From assembly GCF_016127315.1 (NCBI RefSeq), contig NZ_CP065997.1, positions 186,001-250,000 of the forward strand: a stretch of 64,000 nt of DNA, in the 5' to 3' direction. The translations under genes and the position numbers were made by a program. This document shows, piece by piece, positions 16,543-26,237 of the stretch. Each line of letters begins with the position of its first letter. Positions within the stretch are counted from its first letter, which is position 1. The notes below the pieces were generated by a model, which was not told the origin of the DNA, ran no database searches, and saw nothing but the letters and a program-made list of their open reading frames with translations. Source of the stretch: Achromobacter deleyi. Its GTDB lineage: Bacteria; Pseudomonadota; Gammaproteobacteria; Burkholderiales; Burkholderiaceae_B.

Positions 16543-16632
16543 GGAAGCGTGGCAGAGTGGTCGATTGCACCGGTCTTGAAAACCGGCAAGGGGTTAAACC
16601 CTTCGTGGGTTCGAATCCCACCGCTTCCGCCA
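16543..16632 (+). tRNA. tRNA-Ser (anticodon TGA)
   Basis: 90 nt with encoded CCA. The acceptor is GGAAGCG / CGCTTCC, the anticodon stem CCGGT / ACCGG encloses CTTGAAA, the variable arm is long and class II, and the T-loop is GTTCGAATC. Confidence 0.97.
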
Positions 16633-16798
16633 GAAGACCGCCCACAGCCCCCCATCCCCCTTGGTTCGCCAACGTCGCCCGCCCGTGCCACGGCGGATCG
16701 GCGCGCTCGGCCTGTTCGCGCCCTTCGTGCCGCCGCTCGCCGACGGGAACGCGACGCCGTCGCGGCCTGAGCGCCAGCCAGACGAACGGCGACAAGTC

Positions 16799-18061
16799 CT
16801 ATTTGTTGATGACGGCGCCGTCGCCGCGATGCTCGCGGCTGCCCGCCCTGGCCGGCGCCTCGGGCTGGGCCGTCGGCACGGCCTCCGGCCGCTGGCGCTG
16901 GATCTGCTCCAGCCGCTGCGCCGCCTCGTCGCCCTTCATCTCCGCCACCCGGCCACGCACCACCGCGTCCATGTACTGGCGCGTGAAGGGTTCGCCCACG
17001 CGCCAGGCGTCGCCCTCCTGCAAGAACTCGAAATCGCCTTCGAACACCTGCCAGTCGGCGCGACCGATGGCCGACATCAGCCGGTCGCGGTATTCGGCCT
17101 GCAGGCGGCATGACCACCTGCCGCCGCCAAGATCCTTGCAGTCGCCCAGCGGCTGCACATTGCGCACCGTGCGCGTATCGGTTTCCGGCGGCAGGCCCCT
17201 GCGCTCGCGCTGCCGGTCGTACGCCGCCCTGCGCGCCGCGCCCCGGGTCAGTTCGTCGAACGCCGCCGCGCCCTGCTCGAAGGCGGCGGCCAGCCGCGCC
17301 GCGCCGGCCGGCTGGCCGACGGCGCGCGGCTTGCCATCGGCGTCGAGCTGGCCGTAGCGGGCCCGCACCACGCGCGGATCCGCGCCGGCGATCATCATCT
17401 CGCCCTCGTCGTTCGGGCCGATGGTGTAGGCCAGGGAGGACGTGGCCTCGCCGGCCTTGAGCGTGGCGATGCAGCCACGCGACCGTTCGGGTTTGATGTA
17501 GCCGACTTCCTTCACATCCGAAAACGTCGCCAGGTACAGGTCGGCGGGCGCCGCGCCCCCGGCCAGCGGGTTGCGGGACATCTGCTGGATGCGCGAGGTG
17601 AACATGCTGGCGCGCAGGGTCTTCTGCACGTCGGCGTCATCGCACTGCGGCGGCGTGGCCGGCGCGAACAGATACCAGGCCACCGCGGCCACGGCGATCA
17701 CGCCGCCGCCCAGCCAGGCCCGGCGCGGGCCGGGAAAGGCGCTCTTGAGCGCGACCTGGCGTATCTGCCGTTCGTATTCCTCGAGCTTGCGCTGCATCAG
17801 CGCGTCCATCTCGGCCAGCGCCTGGCGGCGCGTGGCATTGCCGGCGAAGGCGGCCTCGGTCACGGACAGCTCGCCGATGGCGGCCAGGTCCTCGTCGGAC
17901 ACGATGTGCTCGTCCACCAGCCAGAACAGCGCCTCGCCCAGCGAGGCCCAGGGTTCCGTGGTGGCCTCGCCCAGCCGCTGACGAGCGGCGTCGTGATGGT
18001 CCTGGCGGATGACGCCGTCGGTCAGCAGGCGGTCGAGCAACGGAGTGGAGACGATGGCCAT
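16799..18061 (-). CDS. Hypothetical single-TM protein
   Basis: 420 aa. A cytoplasmic helical N-terminus (1-115) includes a charged segment MQRKLEEYERQIRQVALKSA. One membrane helix (about 117-134) is followed by a C-terminal domain of about 280 residues with Cys pairs (PPQCDD, RGCIATL, GDCKDLGGGRWSCRL). The last part reads as an NTF2/lumazine-like fold (a domain ending DAWRVGEPFTRQYMD), but this is weak. I do not recognise the family. It stands alone between tRNA-Ser and the HMG-CoA lyase gene. Confidence 0.8.
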   Translation of the reverse strand: MAIVSTPLLDRLLTDGVIRQDHHDAARQRLGEATTEPWASLGEALFWLVDEHIVSDEDLAAIGELSVTEAAFAGNATRRQALAEMDALMQRKLEEYERQIRQVALKSAFPGPRRAWLGGGVIAVAAVAWYLFAPATPPQCDDADVQKTLRASMFTSRIQQMSRNPLAGGAAPADLYLATFSDVKEVGYIKPERSRGCIATLKAGEATSSLAYTIGPNDEGEMMIAGADPRVVRARYGQLDADGKPRAVGQPAGAARLAAAFEQGAAAFDELTRGAARRAAYDRQRERRGLPPETDTRTVRNVQPLGDCKDLGGGRWSCRLQAEYRDRLMSAIGRADWQVFEGDFEFLQEGDAWRVGEPFTRQYMDAVVRGRVAEMKGDEAAQRLEQIQRQRPEAVPTAQPEAPARAGSREHRGDGAVINK

Positions 18062-18141
18062 GGGCGCGCGGCGGCGGACCGCCTGAATGAGGACGGCACA
18101 TGATACCGCCGCCGTATTGCCGTCCGCCGCGCGGCGCCGGC

Positions 18142-19068
18142 TCAGGCGGCCAGGGCCACCGGGTACGTCCTGGGAATGCCCGCGGCGGCCACGCCGCTGC
18201 GCAAGGTCTCCTGCGGCAGCGATGCCGCCAGCAGGGCCCGCGCGGCCAGCAGCCGCGGCAGGTCCACGCCGGTGCGATAGCCCATGCTCTCCAGCATGAA
18301 CACCAGGTCCTCGGTAACGATGTTGCCCGACGCCCCCGGCGCGAACGGGCAGCCGCCCAGCCCGCCAAGGCAGGCGTCGAAAGCGCGGATGCCTTCATCC
18401 AGGCCAGCCAGCGCGTTGGCCAGCCCCAGCCCCATGGTGTCGTGCAGGTGCAGCTTCACCAGCCGCGCGCCCACCGCGTCCTGCGCCGCCCGCACCGCTT
18501 CGCGCACGCCCGCCGGATGGGCGTAGCCGACGGTATCGGCCAGCGCGATCTCGTCGGCGCCGGCGCGCACCACCGCCGCGGCCACCTGAGCCACGCGGCG
18601 CACCGGCACCGCGCCTTCCATCGAGCAGCCGAAGGCCGTGGCGACCGCCACGTCCAGCCGCACCGGCCGCGCCTGCGCCCGCAGCCAGTCGGCGATGGCG
18701 GCCACGGCCTCGACCTGCGCGTCGGTGCCCTTGCCGACGTTGGCATGGCTATGCGTATCGCTGACGGACACGGGGATGGCGATCACGTGCGCGCCCGCCT
18801 CGTAGGCGGCGATGGCGCCCTTCAGGTTGCAGGCCAGCGCGCACACCGTCACGCCGTCGATGGCCAGCGCTTGCGGCAGTACCAGCCCGGTATCGGCCAT
18901 CTGCGGCACCAGCCGCGGCGACACGAAGCTGCCCACCTCGATCTCGCGCAGCCCGGCCGCCGCCAGCTGCCGGATCCAGCGCAGCTTGTCGTCGGCGGCC
19001 ATCATGCCGCGCGCCATCTGCAGGCCGTCACGCGGCCCGACCTCACACAACCTCACTTGCTGTTCCAT
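18142..19068 (-). CDS. Hydroxymethylglutaryl-CoA lyase-like enzyme
   Basis: 308 aa, HMGL-like TIM barrel. It opens with LCEVGPRDGLQ (catalytic Arg and metal Asp) and has HLHDTMGLGLANALAG (metal His pair) and GGCPFAPGASGNIVTEDL (catalytic Cys loop), which are characteristic of HMG-CoA lyase. The reaction splits a 3-hydroxy-3-methyl acyl-CoA to acetyl-CoA plus an acid. It lies 30 bp after a Bug binding protein and a CaiB-type CoA transferase, so the likely pathway is uptake of an organic acid, CoA activation by transfer, then cleavage. The exact substrate is not visible. Confidence 0.9.
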   Translation of the reverse strand: MEQQVRLCEVGPRDGLQMARGMMAADDKLRWIRQLAAAGLREIEVGSFVSPRLVPQMADTGLVLPQALAIDGVTVCALACNLKGAIAAYEAGAHVIAIPVSVSDTHSHANVGKGTDAQVEAVAAIADWLRAQARPVRLDVAVATAFGCSMEGAVPVRRVAQVAAAVVRAGADEIALADTVGYAHPAGVREAVRAAQDAVGARLVKLHLHDTMGLGLANALAGLDEGIRAFDACLGGLGGCPFAPGASGNIVTEDLVFMLESMGYRTGVDLPRLLAARALLAASLPQETLRSGVAAAGIPRTYPVALAA

Positions 19069-19097
19069 GGCGTTTCCCTGGTCGAATGCCCCGGCCG

Positions 19098-20057
19098 CTA
19101 TTGCTGCACCACGATGCCGGCGGTGGCGATGGTCTGGCGCGCCTTGCCGATGTCCGAACGGATCAGCGCGGCGAACTGCTCCGACGACACCGGATCGGCT
19201 TCCAGCCCCTGCGCGGCGAGCGCATCGCGCACGTCCTGGCGCGCCAGCAGCTTGTTGAAGTCGGCGTTCAGCCGCGCCACCACGGCGGCGGGCGTCTTGG
19301 CCGGCGCCAGCACGCCGTAGTAGGTCACCACGCTGAAATCCTTGTAGCCCAGCTCGGCCACGGTCGGCACATCGGGCAGCGCGGGATTGCGCTTGGGCGA
19401 GGTCACCGCCAGCGCGCGCACCTTGCCGGCCTTGATCAGCGAGGCCGCCGACGAGATCGACGAACCGGCGAACTGCAGGTGGCCGCCCATCAGGTCGGCC
19501 AGCGCCGGCGCCGAGCCCTTGTACGGCACATGCTGCATCTTGAAACCGGCCTCGTGCTGCAGCATCTCCATGGCGATGTGCACGCCGCCCCCCGTGCCCG
19601 AAGTGCCGTAGGACAGCGTGTTGGGCGCCTTGCGGGCCGCCTCGATCACCTCCGGCAAGGTCTTGTAGGGCGAGCTGTCGGACACCAGCAGCACCATTGG
19701 CGTGGTCGCCACCAGCGCCACCGGCACCAGGTCCTTGACCGGGTCGTAGGCCACCTTCATCAGCAGCGGAATCAGCGTGACGTTGTCGGACTGGCCGATC
19801 ACCAGGTCATAGCCCTGCGCCGGCGCGCGCGCCGCCTCGGCCAGCCCCAGCGCCGTGCCGGCGCCCGGCTTGTTTTCGGGCACCACGGACCAGCCATTCA
19901 GTTCATGCAGCTTGTTGCCCATGAGGCGCCCGATGTAATCGGTGCCGCCGCCCGGCGTGGACGGAATGATGATGCGGATGGGCTTGCTGGGATAGTCCTG
20001 CGCGTGCGCCACGCATGCGACGGCCATCGCGGCCACCGCCAAGAGTCTGCGGATCAT
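19098..20057 (-). CDS. Bug-family (TTT) periplasmic solute-binding protein
   Basis: 319 aa from ATG at 20057 with AGGAGA in front. It has a signal peptide ending AHA, the Bug opening YPSKPIRIIIPSTPGGGTDYIGR, and later VPYKGSAPALADLMGGHLQF. Bug proteins bind carboxylates in a closed two-lobe fold and are hugely expanded in Bordetella/Achromobacter. No TctA/TctB genes are adjacent, as is usual. Clustering with CoA transferase and HMG-CoA lyase suggests an organic acid ligand. An in-frame extension upstream to 20192 was rejected because it precedes the signal peptide. Confidence 0.95.
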   Translation of the reverse strand: MIRRLLAVAAMAVACVAHAQDYPSKPIRIIIPSTPGGGTDYIGRLMGNKLHELNGWSVVPENKPGAGTALGLAEAARAPAQGYDLVIGQSDNVTLIPLLMKVAYDPVKDLVPVALVATTPMVLLVSDSSPYKTLPEVIEAARKAPNTLSYGTSGTGGGVHIAMEMLQHEAGFKMQHVPYKGSAPALADLMGGHLQFAGSSISSAASLIKAGKVRALAVTSPKRNPALPDVPTVAELGYKDFSVVTYYGVLAPAKTPAAVVARLNADFNKLLARQDVRDALAAQGLEADPVSSEQFAALIRSDIGKARQTIATAGIVVQQ

Positions 20058-20130
20058 CGGATTGTCTCCTCTTTGATGGATGTCTTGGCGGTCTGGCGCC
20101 GCCTCGACGGGGACCGGCTCTACGGCCGGT

Positions 20131-21354
20131 TCATGTCTTGTCCTCGCAATGCACCACGCCCGCCGAGCGCAGGGCGTCGATGCGCGCGGCATCCAGCCCC
20201 AACCCTCGCAGGATGGCTTCGGTATCGCGGCCCTGGGCTGGCGGATCGAACCGCTTGCCGGCCTTCAGGCCATCGAATTCGATCGGCAACGCCGCCGCCG
20301 CGATTTCGCCGCCATCGGGCAGCGCGGTGGCCAGCAGCGCGCCGCCGGCGTTCAGGTGCTCGTCGTGCAGCAGGTCGTGCGGCTGGCGGATCGGACCGTA
20401 CGAAAGATTGGCGGCTTCCAGCGCCGCGCACAATGCGTCGGTGTTCCAGGTCTTGAGGATCGCGCCCACGCCCGGCACCAGCCACGAACGCGCCGCCTCG
20501 CGGTCCACCGCGGTGGCCAGGCGCGGATCGGCGGCCCATTCCGGCGGCAGGAACTTCTGCGCGAAATTGCGCCATTGGGCATCGCCCACCACCGCCACGA
20601 ACACCCGTCCGTCGGCGGTCTCGAAAACGTCGTACACGCCCCATGGCGGCTTGCGCTCCGCGCCGAAGGGCTTGGGCGCGGTGCCGGTCAATTGGTATTG
20701 CGCGATGAACTGGGCTACCAGCAGCAGGTTGTTCTCGAACAGGCCCGAGCGCACATGGCGGCCGCGACCGGTGAGGTGGCGGTCGTGCAGCGCGGCCAGC
20801 GCGCCCACCACGCCGAAGGTGCCGCCCAGGATGTCGTTGACCGACGCCGCCACCCGCTGCGGCGCGTCGGCGCCGCCGTTGATGTAGGCCAGTCCGCCCA
20901 TCATCTGCACCACTTCATCCAGTGCGGTGCGGTGCTTGTAGGGGCCCGACAGGAAGCCCTTGAGCGACACGTAGATCAGCCGCGGGTTCTCGGCCGACAG
21001 CGAGGCGTAGTCCAGCCCGTACTGCGCCAGGCCGCCGTCGCGGAAGTTCTCCACCACCATGTCGGCCTGCAGCGCCAGTTGCCGCGCCAGCGCCTGCCCC
21101 TCGGTCGATTTCAGGTCGATTGACAGGCTCTGCTTGTTGCGGTTGAAGACGGGGAAGTAGCCGCTGCCCGAGCCCTTCAGGCGCCGCGTGCGGTCTCCGT
21201 CGATCGGCTCCAGCTTGATCACCTCGGCGCCCAGGTCGGCCAGCGCCAGGCCGGCGGCCGGCCCCATGATCATGTGGGACAGCTCCAGCACCTTGATGCC
21301 GCGCAAGGGCAATTCGCTGTGGTCCATGAAGGGTGAAGCCGGTGCTGCGTTCAT
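20131..21354 (-). CDS. CaiB/BaiF family (class III) CoA transferase
   Basis: 407 aa. Family landmarks are GIKVLELSHMIMGPAAGLALADLGAEVIKLE at the N-terminus, the catalytic Asp in HRTALDEVVQ, and NDILGGTFGVVGALAAL. It moves CoA between an acyl-CoA donor and a free acid. It is the first gene of a three-gene minus-strand unit (transferase, Bug, HMG-CoA lyase-like), with AGGAA before the ATG. The LysR gene immediately upstream is probably its regulator. Confidence 0.94.
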   Translation of the reverse strand: MNAAPASPFMDHSELPLRGIKVLELSHMIMGPAAGLALADLGAEVIKLEPIDGDRTRRLKGSGSGYFPVFNRNKQSLSIDLKSTEGQALARQLALQADMVVENFRDGGLAQYGLDYASLSAENPRLIYVSLKGFLSGPYKHRTALDEVVQMMGGLAYINGGADAPQRVAASVNDILGGTFGVVGALAALHDRHLTGRGRHVRSGLFENNLLLVAQFIAQYQLTGTAPKPFGAERKPPWGVYDVFETADGRVFVAVVGDAQWRNFAQKFLPPEWAADPRLATAVDREAARSWLVPGVGAILKTWNTDALCAALEAANLSYGPIRQPHDLLHDEHLNAGGALLATALPDGGEIAAAALPIEFDGLKAGKRFDPPAQGRDTEAILRGLGLDAARIDALRSAGVVHCEDKT

Positions 21355-21535
21355 CGACGTTTCCTCTGCCTGCGGCGTGAGGGCCCGGGCGCATGCCCCA
21401 GGGCCGGTACGCAGCCATCATCGCGGGCGCGGCGGCATCGTGAAAGCGGTCTTTCATGACCGGGGCATTCTCGTTTCGGAACGTCCGGGTAAGCCCTAGG
21501 CCCGTCCGCACGGCAAGGAACTTCGCACAGCGCCC

Positions 21536-22450
21536 CTAGGGCACGGCGCCCAGGTGCGCCAGCAGCGCGCGCGCCGCGGGCGTCAGCGCGTCGAGTTCGC
21601 GCACGGCGATGCACAGCGGCGTGCCCGACCAGGGGCCGGACAGGGCGATGAAGCGGATGTCCTGGCTGGCATGGCGCGGCTTCAGGTACATCGGCACCAC
21701 CGCCACGCCCATGCCGCGCGCCACCAGGTTGCAGATAGTCTCGTGCGAGCTGACGCGGGCGCTGATGCGGCGCGTCACGCCGGCTTCGCGCGCGGCCTGT
21801 TCGAACACCGCGCTGATGCCGTTGTCGCGGTTCAGCTCGATCTGCTCATAGGGCAGCAGCTGCGCGTAATCCAGGATCTCGCTGTCGGCCAGCAGATGCT
21901 GGCCCGGCACCACCGCCGCCAGCTCGCAATAGCCGCAGGGAAACACCTGCAGGCCATCGTGACCGAAGTCCGAGCCCACGGCGACATCGGCGCGGCCCTG
22001 CAACACTTCCTGGAAGACCTGCTGCGTGGTGCTCTCCTCCAGCGCGATCTCGATCTGCGGATGGGCGCCGCGAAACGACTGGATCTGCGCCGGCAGCTCG
22101 CCCGACAGCGCCGCCACGCTGACGGCCAGCCGGATGCGGCCGCGCACGCCGGTGGCGAAACCCGCCATCTCGCGCCGCATGCGCTCCATCTGCTGCAGCA
22201 CCCGCCGGGCGTGATCCGCCAGCGCCTGTCCGGCCGGCGTGGCCTGCACGCCCTTGACGTCGCGCGCCAGCAACGGCACGCCCAGGGCCTCCTCCATCTC
22301 GATCATGCGCTTGCTGACCGCGGACGGCACGATGTTCTCGCGCGCCGCGGCGCGGGCCAGGCTGCCCTCTTCCAGCGCCGCCAGGAACAGGCGCAGGGAA
22401 ACCGGGTCGATATCGCGGGGATGGGCGGGGGTGGGCAACGGACGCTTCAT
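21536..22450 (-). CDS. LysR-type transcriptional regulator
   Basis: About 304 aa from ATG at 22450. The N-terminal helix-turn-helix is LRLFLAALEEGSLARAAARENIVPSAVSKRM, followed by the effector domain. The open frame continues 600 codons upstream over the neighbouring gene on the other strand; that part is spurious. It is transcribed in the same direction as the CoA transferase operon it precedes, and probably controls it in response to the acid substrate. The 180-bp gap to the transferase gene should hold the operator. Confidence 0.92.
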   Translation of the reverse strand: MKRPLPTPAHPRDIDPVSLRLFLAALEEGSLARAAARENIVPSAVSKRMIEMEEALGVPLLARDVKGVQATPAGQALADHARRVLQQMERMRREMAGFATGVRGRIRLAVSVAALSGELPAQIQSFRGAHPQIEIALEESTTQQVFQEVLQGRADVAVGSDFGHDGLQVFPCGYCELAAVVPGQHLLADSEILDYAQLLPYEQIELNRDNGISAVFEQAAREAGVTRRISARVSSHETICNLVARGMGVAVVPMYLKPRHASQDIRFIALSGPWSGTPLCIAVRELDALTPAARALLAHLGAVP

Positions 22451-22609
22451 GGCGGCAAGTGTCCCGCGTTGGCGGCTCGGGCCGGGATCGGGGTTTTCCC
22501 GAGCCGGCCATCCGGCGGGTCCGATACACTGCGCCTGGCCATTGCGCGGCGCCCCCGCGCGACGCAGGACACTCTCCGTTCGATCGGCAACCAGAATAAG
22601 ACTCGCATC

Positions 22610-23659
22610 ATGCAGTGCCCCAAATGCAATTGGCAGAACCCGGCCTCCCACACCCAGTGCTTCAGCTGCCACGCGCCTTTGCCCGCGCCGGCGGCCCCGC
22701 GCGCGCCCGCCGCCAACGTGCCGGCCCTCCCCGGCATCTGGCCGCGGCTGGCCGCGAGCGTGATCGACGCGGCCAGCATGATCGCCGCCATGTTCGCGTT
22801 CTCCGCCGCCGCGTCCCTCAGCTATGAAGCGTTGCTGGAGCGGCCCCGCCCCCTGACGCTCGTGCTGGCCGCCGGCCTGCTCGGCCTGCTGTTGCCCGCC
22901 TTGATGGACGCCTGGGGCTCCGGTTCGCCCGGCAAGCAGCTGCTCAAGCAACGCGTGGTCACGCGCGACGGGCGGAGTCCCGGCCTGCTGCGGTCCCTCT
23001 GGCGGCACCTGATGAAGTTCCCCCTGAACCTGGCCCTGCCCGGCGTGTTCCATCATATCCAGCAGGCCATGTTCGGCGAACGCGCCATGCACAACTGGGC
23101 CGCGGGCACGTACGTCGTCTCCAGCCGGGCCGATCCGCGGGCAATCCAGGCGGCCCTGGGCCAGACGCGCTCGATCACCGGCGCCGGCAAGTTCCTGTTG
23201 TTCGCCGCGGGCGCGGTGGTGCTGGTCCTGGCCGGCTTCGTGCTGGCCGCGTTGACGCTCGGTCCGCGCGACGCCGACAACCCCGTGGTGGCCGACGTGC
23301 GGCGCCTGGACCTGGTGTCGCAGCCGGTCCGGATGCTGGCGGAAAACCACTACCGCGGCACCGGCAAGTTCGCCGCGACCGCGCAGGACCTGGGCGTAAC
23401 GCGCGAGTCGCTGGCCTCCAGCGGCTTTTCCAACCTCGAGCTGAATCCGGTCAATGGCGTGTTGCGCTTCACCATTGCCGGCCCCGCCGATGCCGATGAC
23501 GCCTCGCCCCTGGCGGGCAAGCACCTGGTCTACCTGCCCGAGTTGCGCGCCGAACGCAAAGGCGGCGGCATCCGCCGCTGGCAATGCGGCAGCGACGACA
23601 TCGCCGTGAGCGACCGCCATTACGGCTGCCGCCACGCCGCCGGCGCCGCCGCCCCCTGA
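22610..23659 (+). CDS. Zinc-ribbon / RDD membrane protein with pilin-like C-terminal domain
   Basis: 349 aa. Residues 1-22 hold a CPKC ... CFSC zinc ribbon. An RDD domain follows (about 45-185) with two helices and the typical GSGSPGKQLLKQRVV segment. A third helix (about 200-222) leads into a C-terminal extracytoplasmic domain whose ending, GGIRRWQCG ... HYGCRHA, looks like the disulphide loop of a type IV pilin head. It overlaps no other gene and is followed 27 bp later by a TPR protein on the same strand, so they likely form an operon. The function is unknown; the combination is unusual. Confidence 0.8.
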   Translation: MQCPKCNWQNPASHTQCFSCHAPLPAPAAPRAPAANVPALPGIWPRLAASVIDAASMIAAMFAFSAAASLSYEALLERPRPLTLVLAAGLLGLLLPALMDAWGSGSPGKQLLKQRVVTRDGRSPGLLRSLWRHLMKFPLNLALPGVFHHIQQAMFGERAMHNWAAGTYVVSSRADPRAIQAALGQTRSITGAGKFLLFAAGAVVLVLAGFVLAALTLGPRDADNPVVADVRRLDLVSQPVRMLAENHYRGTGKFAATAQDLGVTRESLASSGFSNLELNPVNGVLRFTIAGPADADDASPLAGKHLVYLPELRAERKGGGIRRWQCGSDDIAVSDRHYGCRHAAGAAAP

Positions 23660-23686
23660 TGCCCGCTCGCCGCCCGAGAAATCCCC

Positions 23687-25222
23687 ATGTCCAATCTGAT
23701 CGAATCCATCCTGCGCGCCGATGACGGCAACGACACACCGCGCATGCTCGCGCTGTGCGAACAAGGGCTGCGGGAACAGCCGAATGCTGCCGTCATGTGG
23801 GCGTTGCGCGCCCGCTGCCATGCCAGGCGTGGGGCCACGGCCGCGCGCGACGCCGACCTGGCGCGGGCGTTGGCGCTCGATCCCCATTGCCCCGATGCCA
23901 TCGCCGTGCAGGTAACGGCACGCTATGACGAGGGCGACCCGCAAGCGGCCTGGCGCCTGCTGCGCGACGCCAGCGAGCGCGCGTCGGGGCATTTCGGCTT
24001 GCTGCTGGCCGAAGCCTACCTGCTGATCAACGACCGCCGCCTGCAGGACGCCATCGACTGCTGGACCCGCGCGATCCAGCGGCGCCCGCAGGCCGGCGCG
24101 CCGCATTGCTACATCGCTTCCAACCTGGCCAATGCCGGACGCCACGATGAAGCCGTGCCCTACTTCGAACGCGCGGTCGCGCTTGCGCCCGGCAACGGCC
24201 GCTTCATGTACGACGCCGGCAACACCTATCGCCGCCTCGGCGACCTGCACAAGGCCATCGCCATGTTCGACCGGGCCCGCGCGATCCTGGGCGAGGAAAA
24301 CGCCATCCAGCACAACCGCGCCTCATGCCTGCAGGCGCTGGGCCGCGATGCCGACGCGGTAGAAGAGTGGACCAGCCTGCTGCGCCGCGAACCCGACTGG
24401 GACTGGCCGCTGGAAGGCAAGGCCCGCTCGCTGCACCGCCTGGGCCGGGCCAGCGAGGCCGCCCCGCTGTGGCGCAAGCTGGACGCGCTGTCGGACAACG
24501 GCTGGGAAGGCCGCAAGGAACAGGCCCGCGAATATGTGCGCAGCGGCCACCCCGAGCTGGCGCAAGAGGCCCTGCGCGACCTGGATCCGCTAACCAGCGA
24601 CGATGCCCAATTACTGTTCGTGGCCGGCAACGCGCAGCGCGACCAGCGCGAGTGGGAGCAGGCCCTGGCGTACTACCTGCGCGGCTACGAGCTGGCGCCG
24701 GACAGCGACTTCCTGCCCGGCAACGCCGCCGACATGCTCGGCCGCCTGGACCGCTACGAAGAAGCCCTGCCCCTGTCGGAAGTGGCGATCTCGCTGGACC
24801 CCGACTGGCTCAAATGGCGTCGCGTGCGCATCGACGCCTTGACCCATCTGGGTCGCGGCGCGGAGGCGGTGGCCGATGCCGAACGCGCGCTGCAACGCTG
24901 GCCCGACAACAGCATGCTGCAGGCCGACGCCGTCAACGCCCTGGCTGCCGCGGGCCGCCACGACGATGCGCTGGCGGCCTGCGACCGCCTGATCGCGATG
25001 GACCCGGATTTCCGCAGCTGGGCCCTGTTCTCGCGCGGCGAGATCTACGGCGCCATGAAGCGCCACGCGGAATCCGCCTCGGCATTCCGCCAGGCGGCCG
25101 CGGCCTACCAACAGAACGGCAAACCCCAATACCAGGAACTGTCGCTGGACAACGCCCTGGCGGCCGAACGGGCGGCCAGCGCGCCACGCGGCCTGCTGGG
25201 GCGGTTGTTCGGCCGCAAGTAG
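23687..25222 (+). CDS. Tetratricopeptide-repeat protein
   Basis: 511 aa built almost entirely of TPR units, for example RDADLARALALDP, HDEAVPYFERAVALAPGNGRF, LHKAIAMFDRARAIL, YEEALPLSEVAISLDP, AEAVADAERALQRWP and HDDALAACDRLIAMDP. There is no signal peptide or TM helix, so it is cytosolic. It sits 27 bp after the RDD/pilin-like gene and may scaffold a complex with it. No catalytic domain is visible. Confidence 0.85.
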   Translation: MSNLIESILRADDGNDTPRMLALCEQGLREQPNAAVMWALRARCHARRGATAARDADLARALALDPHCPDAIAVQVTARYDEGDPQAAWRLLRDASERASGHFGLLLAEAYLLINDRRLQDAIDCWTRAIQRRPQAGAPHCYIASNLANAGRHDEAVPYFERAVALAPGNGRFMYDAGNTYRRLGDLHKAIAMFDRARAILGEENAIQHNRASCLQALGRDADAVEEWTSLLRREPDWDWPLEGKARSLHRLGRASEAAPLWRKLDALSDNGWEGRKEQAREYVRSGHPELAQEALRDLDPLTSDDAQLLFVAGNAQRDQREWEQALAYYLRGYELAPDSDFLPGNAADMLGRLDRYEEALPLSEVAISLDPDWLKWRRVRIDALTHLGRGAEAVADAERALQRWPDNSMLQADAVNALAAAGRHDDALAACDRLIAMDPDFRSWALFSRGEIYGAMKRHAESASAFRQAAAAYQQNGKPQYQELSLDNALAAERAASAPRGLLGRLFGRK

Positions 25223-25292
25223 CCATCGCGGACGGCATGCCGCGCCGGATTCGGCGCCGGCGGGAATACCCAGGCCGACGCCATGGCGGCAC

Positions 25293-26237
25293 TCACTCGG
25301 GCAGCGCCGGCGCGGTCACCCAGCCAAACCCCTGCAACAAGCCCAACAGGCAACGGCGCGCCACCGCCACCACCTCATCGCGCAGCGCATCGGCGCGCCA
25401 GCCCATTTCGATGGCGTAGCCCGGCATGGCGATCGGGCACGGCAGCAGCCGCAGGCCCGCGACCTCGGCCAGCCCGCGCGCCGCATGCGCCGGCAGGGTG
25501 GCCAGCGCCTCCCCGCCGCGCAGCAGGAACGCCAGCGCCGAGAAATGCGTGGTCGCCGCCAGCACCCGCCGGTTCAGGCCCAGGTCGTGCAGCACTTCAT
25601 CGACCACGCCGATAAAGCCGCCCGACGACACCAGCACGTGCGCACGCCGGGTGAAATCCTCCACTGACAACGCGTCCTGGCCCGGCGCCAGGCTGGCCGG
25701 GTCAACCAGGCAGGCATAGCCGCCCTGCCCCACGGTCACGCGCTGCAACGCCGGCGCGGTCAGGCCGCCAGAGGCGATCACCAGATCGACCTCGCGCGCC
25801 ATCAGCATGTCGGCCACCAGGCGGCTGTGGGTCTGGCGGAAGATCAGCCGCAGCCCAGGCGCCGCCACGGCCAGCGCCGCGATCGCCTCGCGCCCCAGCG
25901 CGATCTCGAAATCGTCCGACAGCCCCAGCGTGACGGACCGCCCGCCGAATCCCGCCGCGCCCGGCCGCGCCAGCGACAGGCTCTGCCGGCACTTGTCCAG
26001 CGCCTCGCCGATGATCGGCCGCAGTTCGCGCGCCCGCAGGCTGGGCGACAGGCCGCGTCCGGTGCGCACGAACAGCGGGTCGGCGTACAGCACGCGCAGC
26101 CGCGCCAGCGCCGCGCTGACCGCCGACTGGGTCACGCCCAGGCGCAGCGCGGCGCGGCCCGCGCCGCCCTCGTCGTAGATCGCCTCGAACACCTTGAGCA
26201 GGTTCAGGTCGGTCGACTCGATATCGATTTGGTTCAT
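25293..26237 (-). CDS. LysR-type regulator divergent from nitrilase
   Basis: 314 aa. Helix-turn-helix LLKVFEAIYDEGGAGRAALRLGVTQSAVSAALARLR with the NodD/SyrM-like opening 'ID..STDLNLLKVFEAI'. It is divergent from the nitrilase gene with a 91-bp shared promoter region, the classical layout for a LysR regulator and its target. Confidence 0.93.
   Translation of the reverse strand: MNQIDIESTDLNLLKVFEAIYDEGGAGRAALRLGVTQSAVSAALARLRVLYADPLFVRTGRGLSPSLRARELRPIIGEALDKCRQSLSLARPGAAGFGGRSVTLGLSDDFEIALGREAIAALAVAAPGLRLIFRQTHSRLVADMLMAREVDLVIASGGLTAPALQRVTVGQGGYACLVDPASLAPGQDALSVEDFTRRAHVLVSSGGFIGVVDEVLHDLGLNRRVLAATTHFSALAFLLRGGEALATLPAHAARGLAEVAGLRLLPCPIAMPGYAIEMGWRADALRDEVVAVARRCLLGLLQGFGWVTAPALPE

Noticed and set aside
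22451..24313. 600-codon N-terminal extension of the LysR frame
   Set aside because: It crosses the RDD and TPR genes on the other strand, lacks homology, and the true helix-turn-helix begins right after the ATG at 22450.
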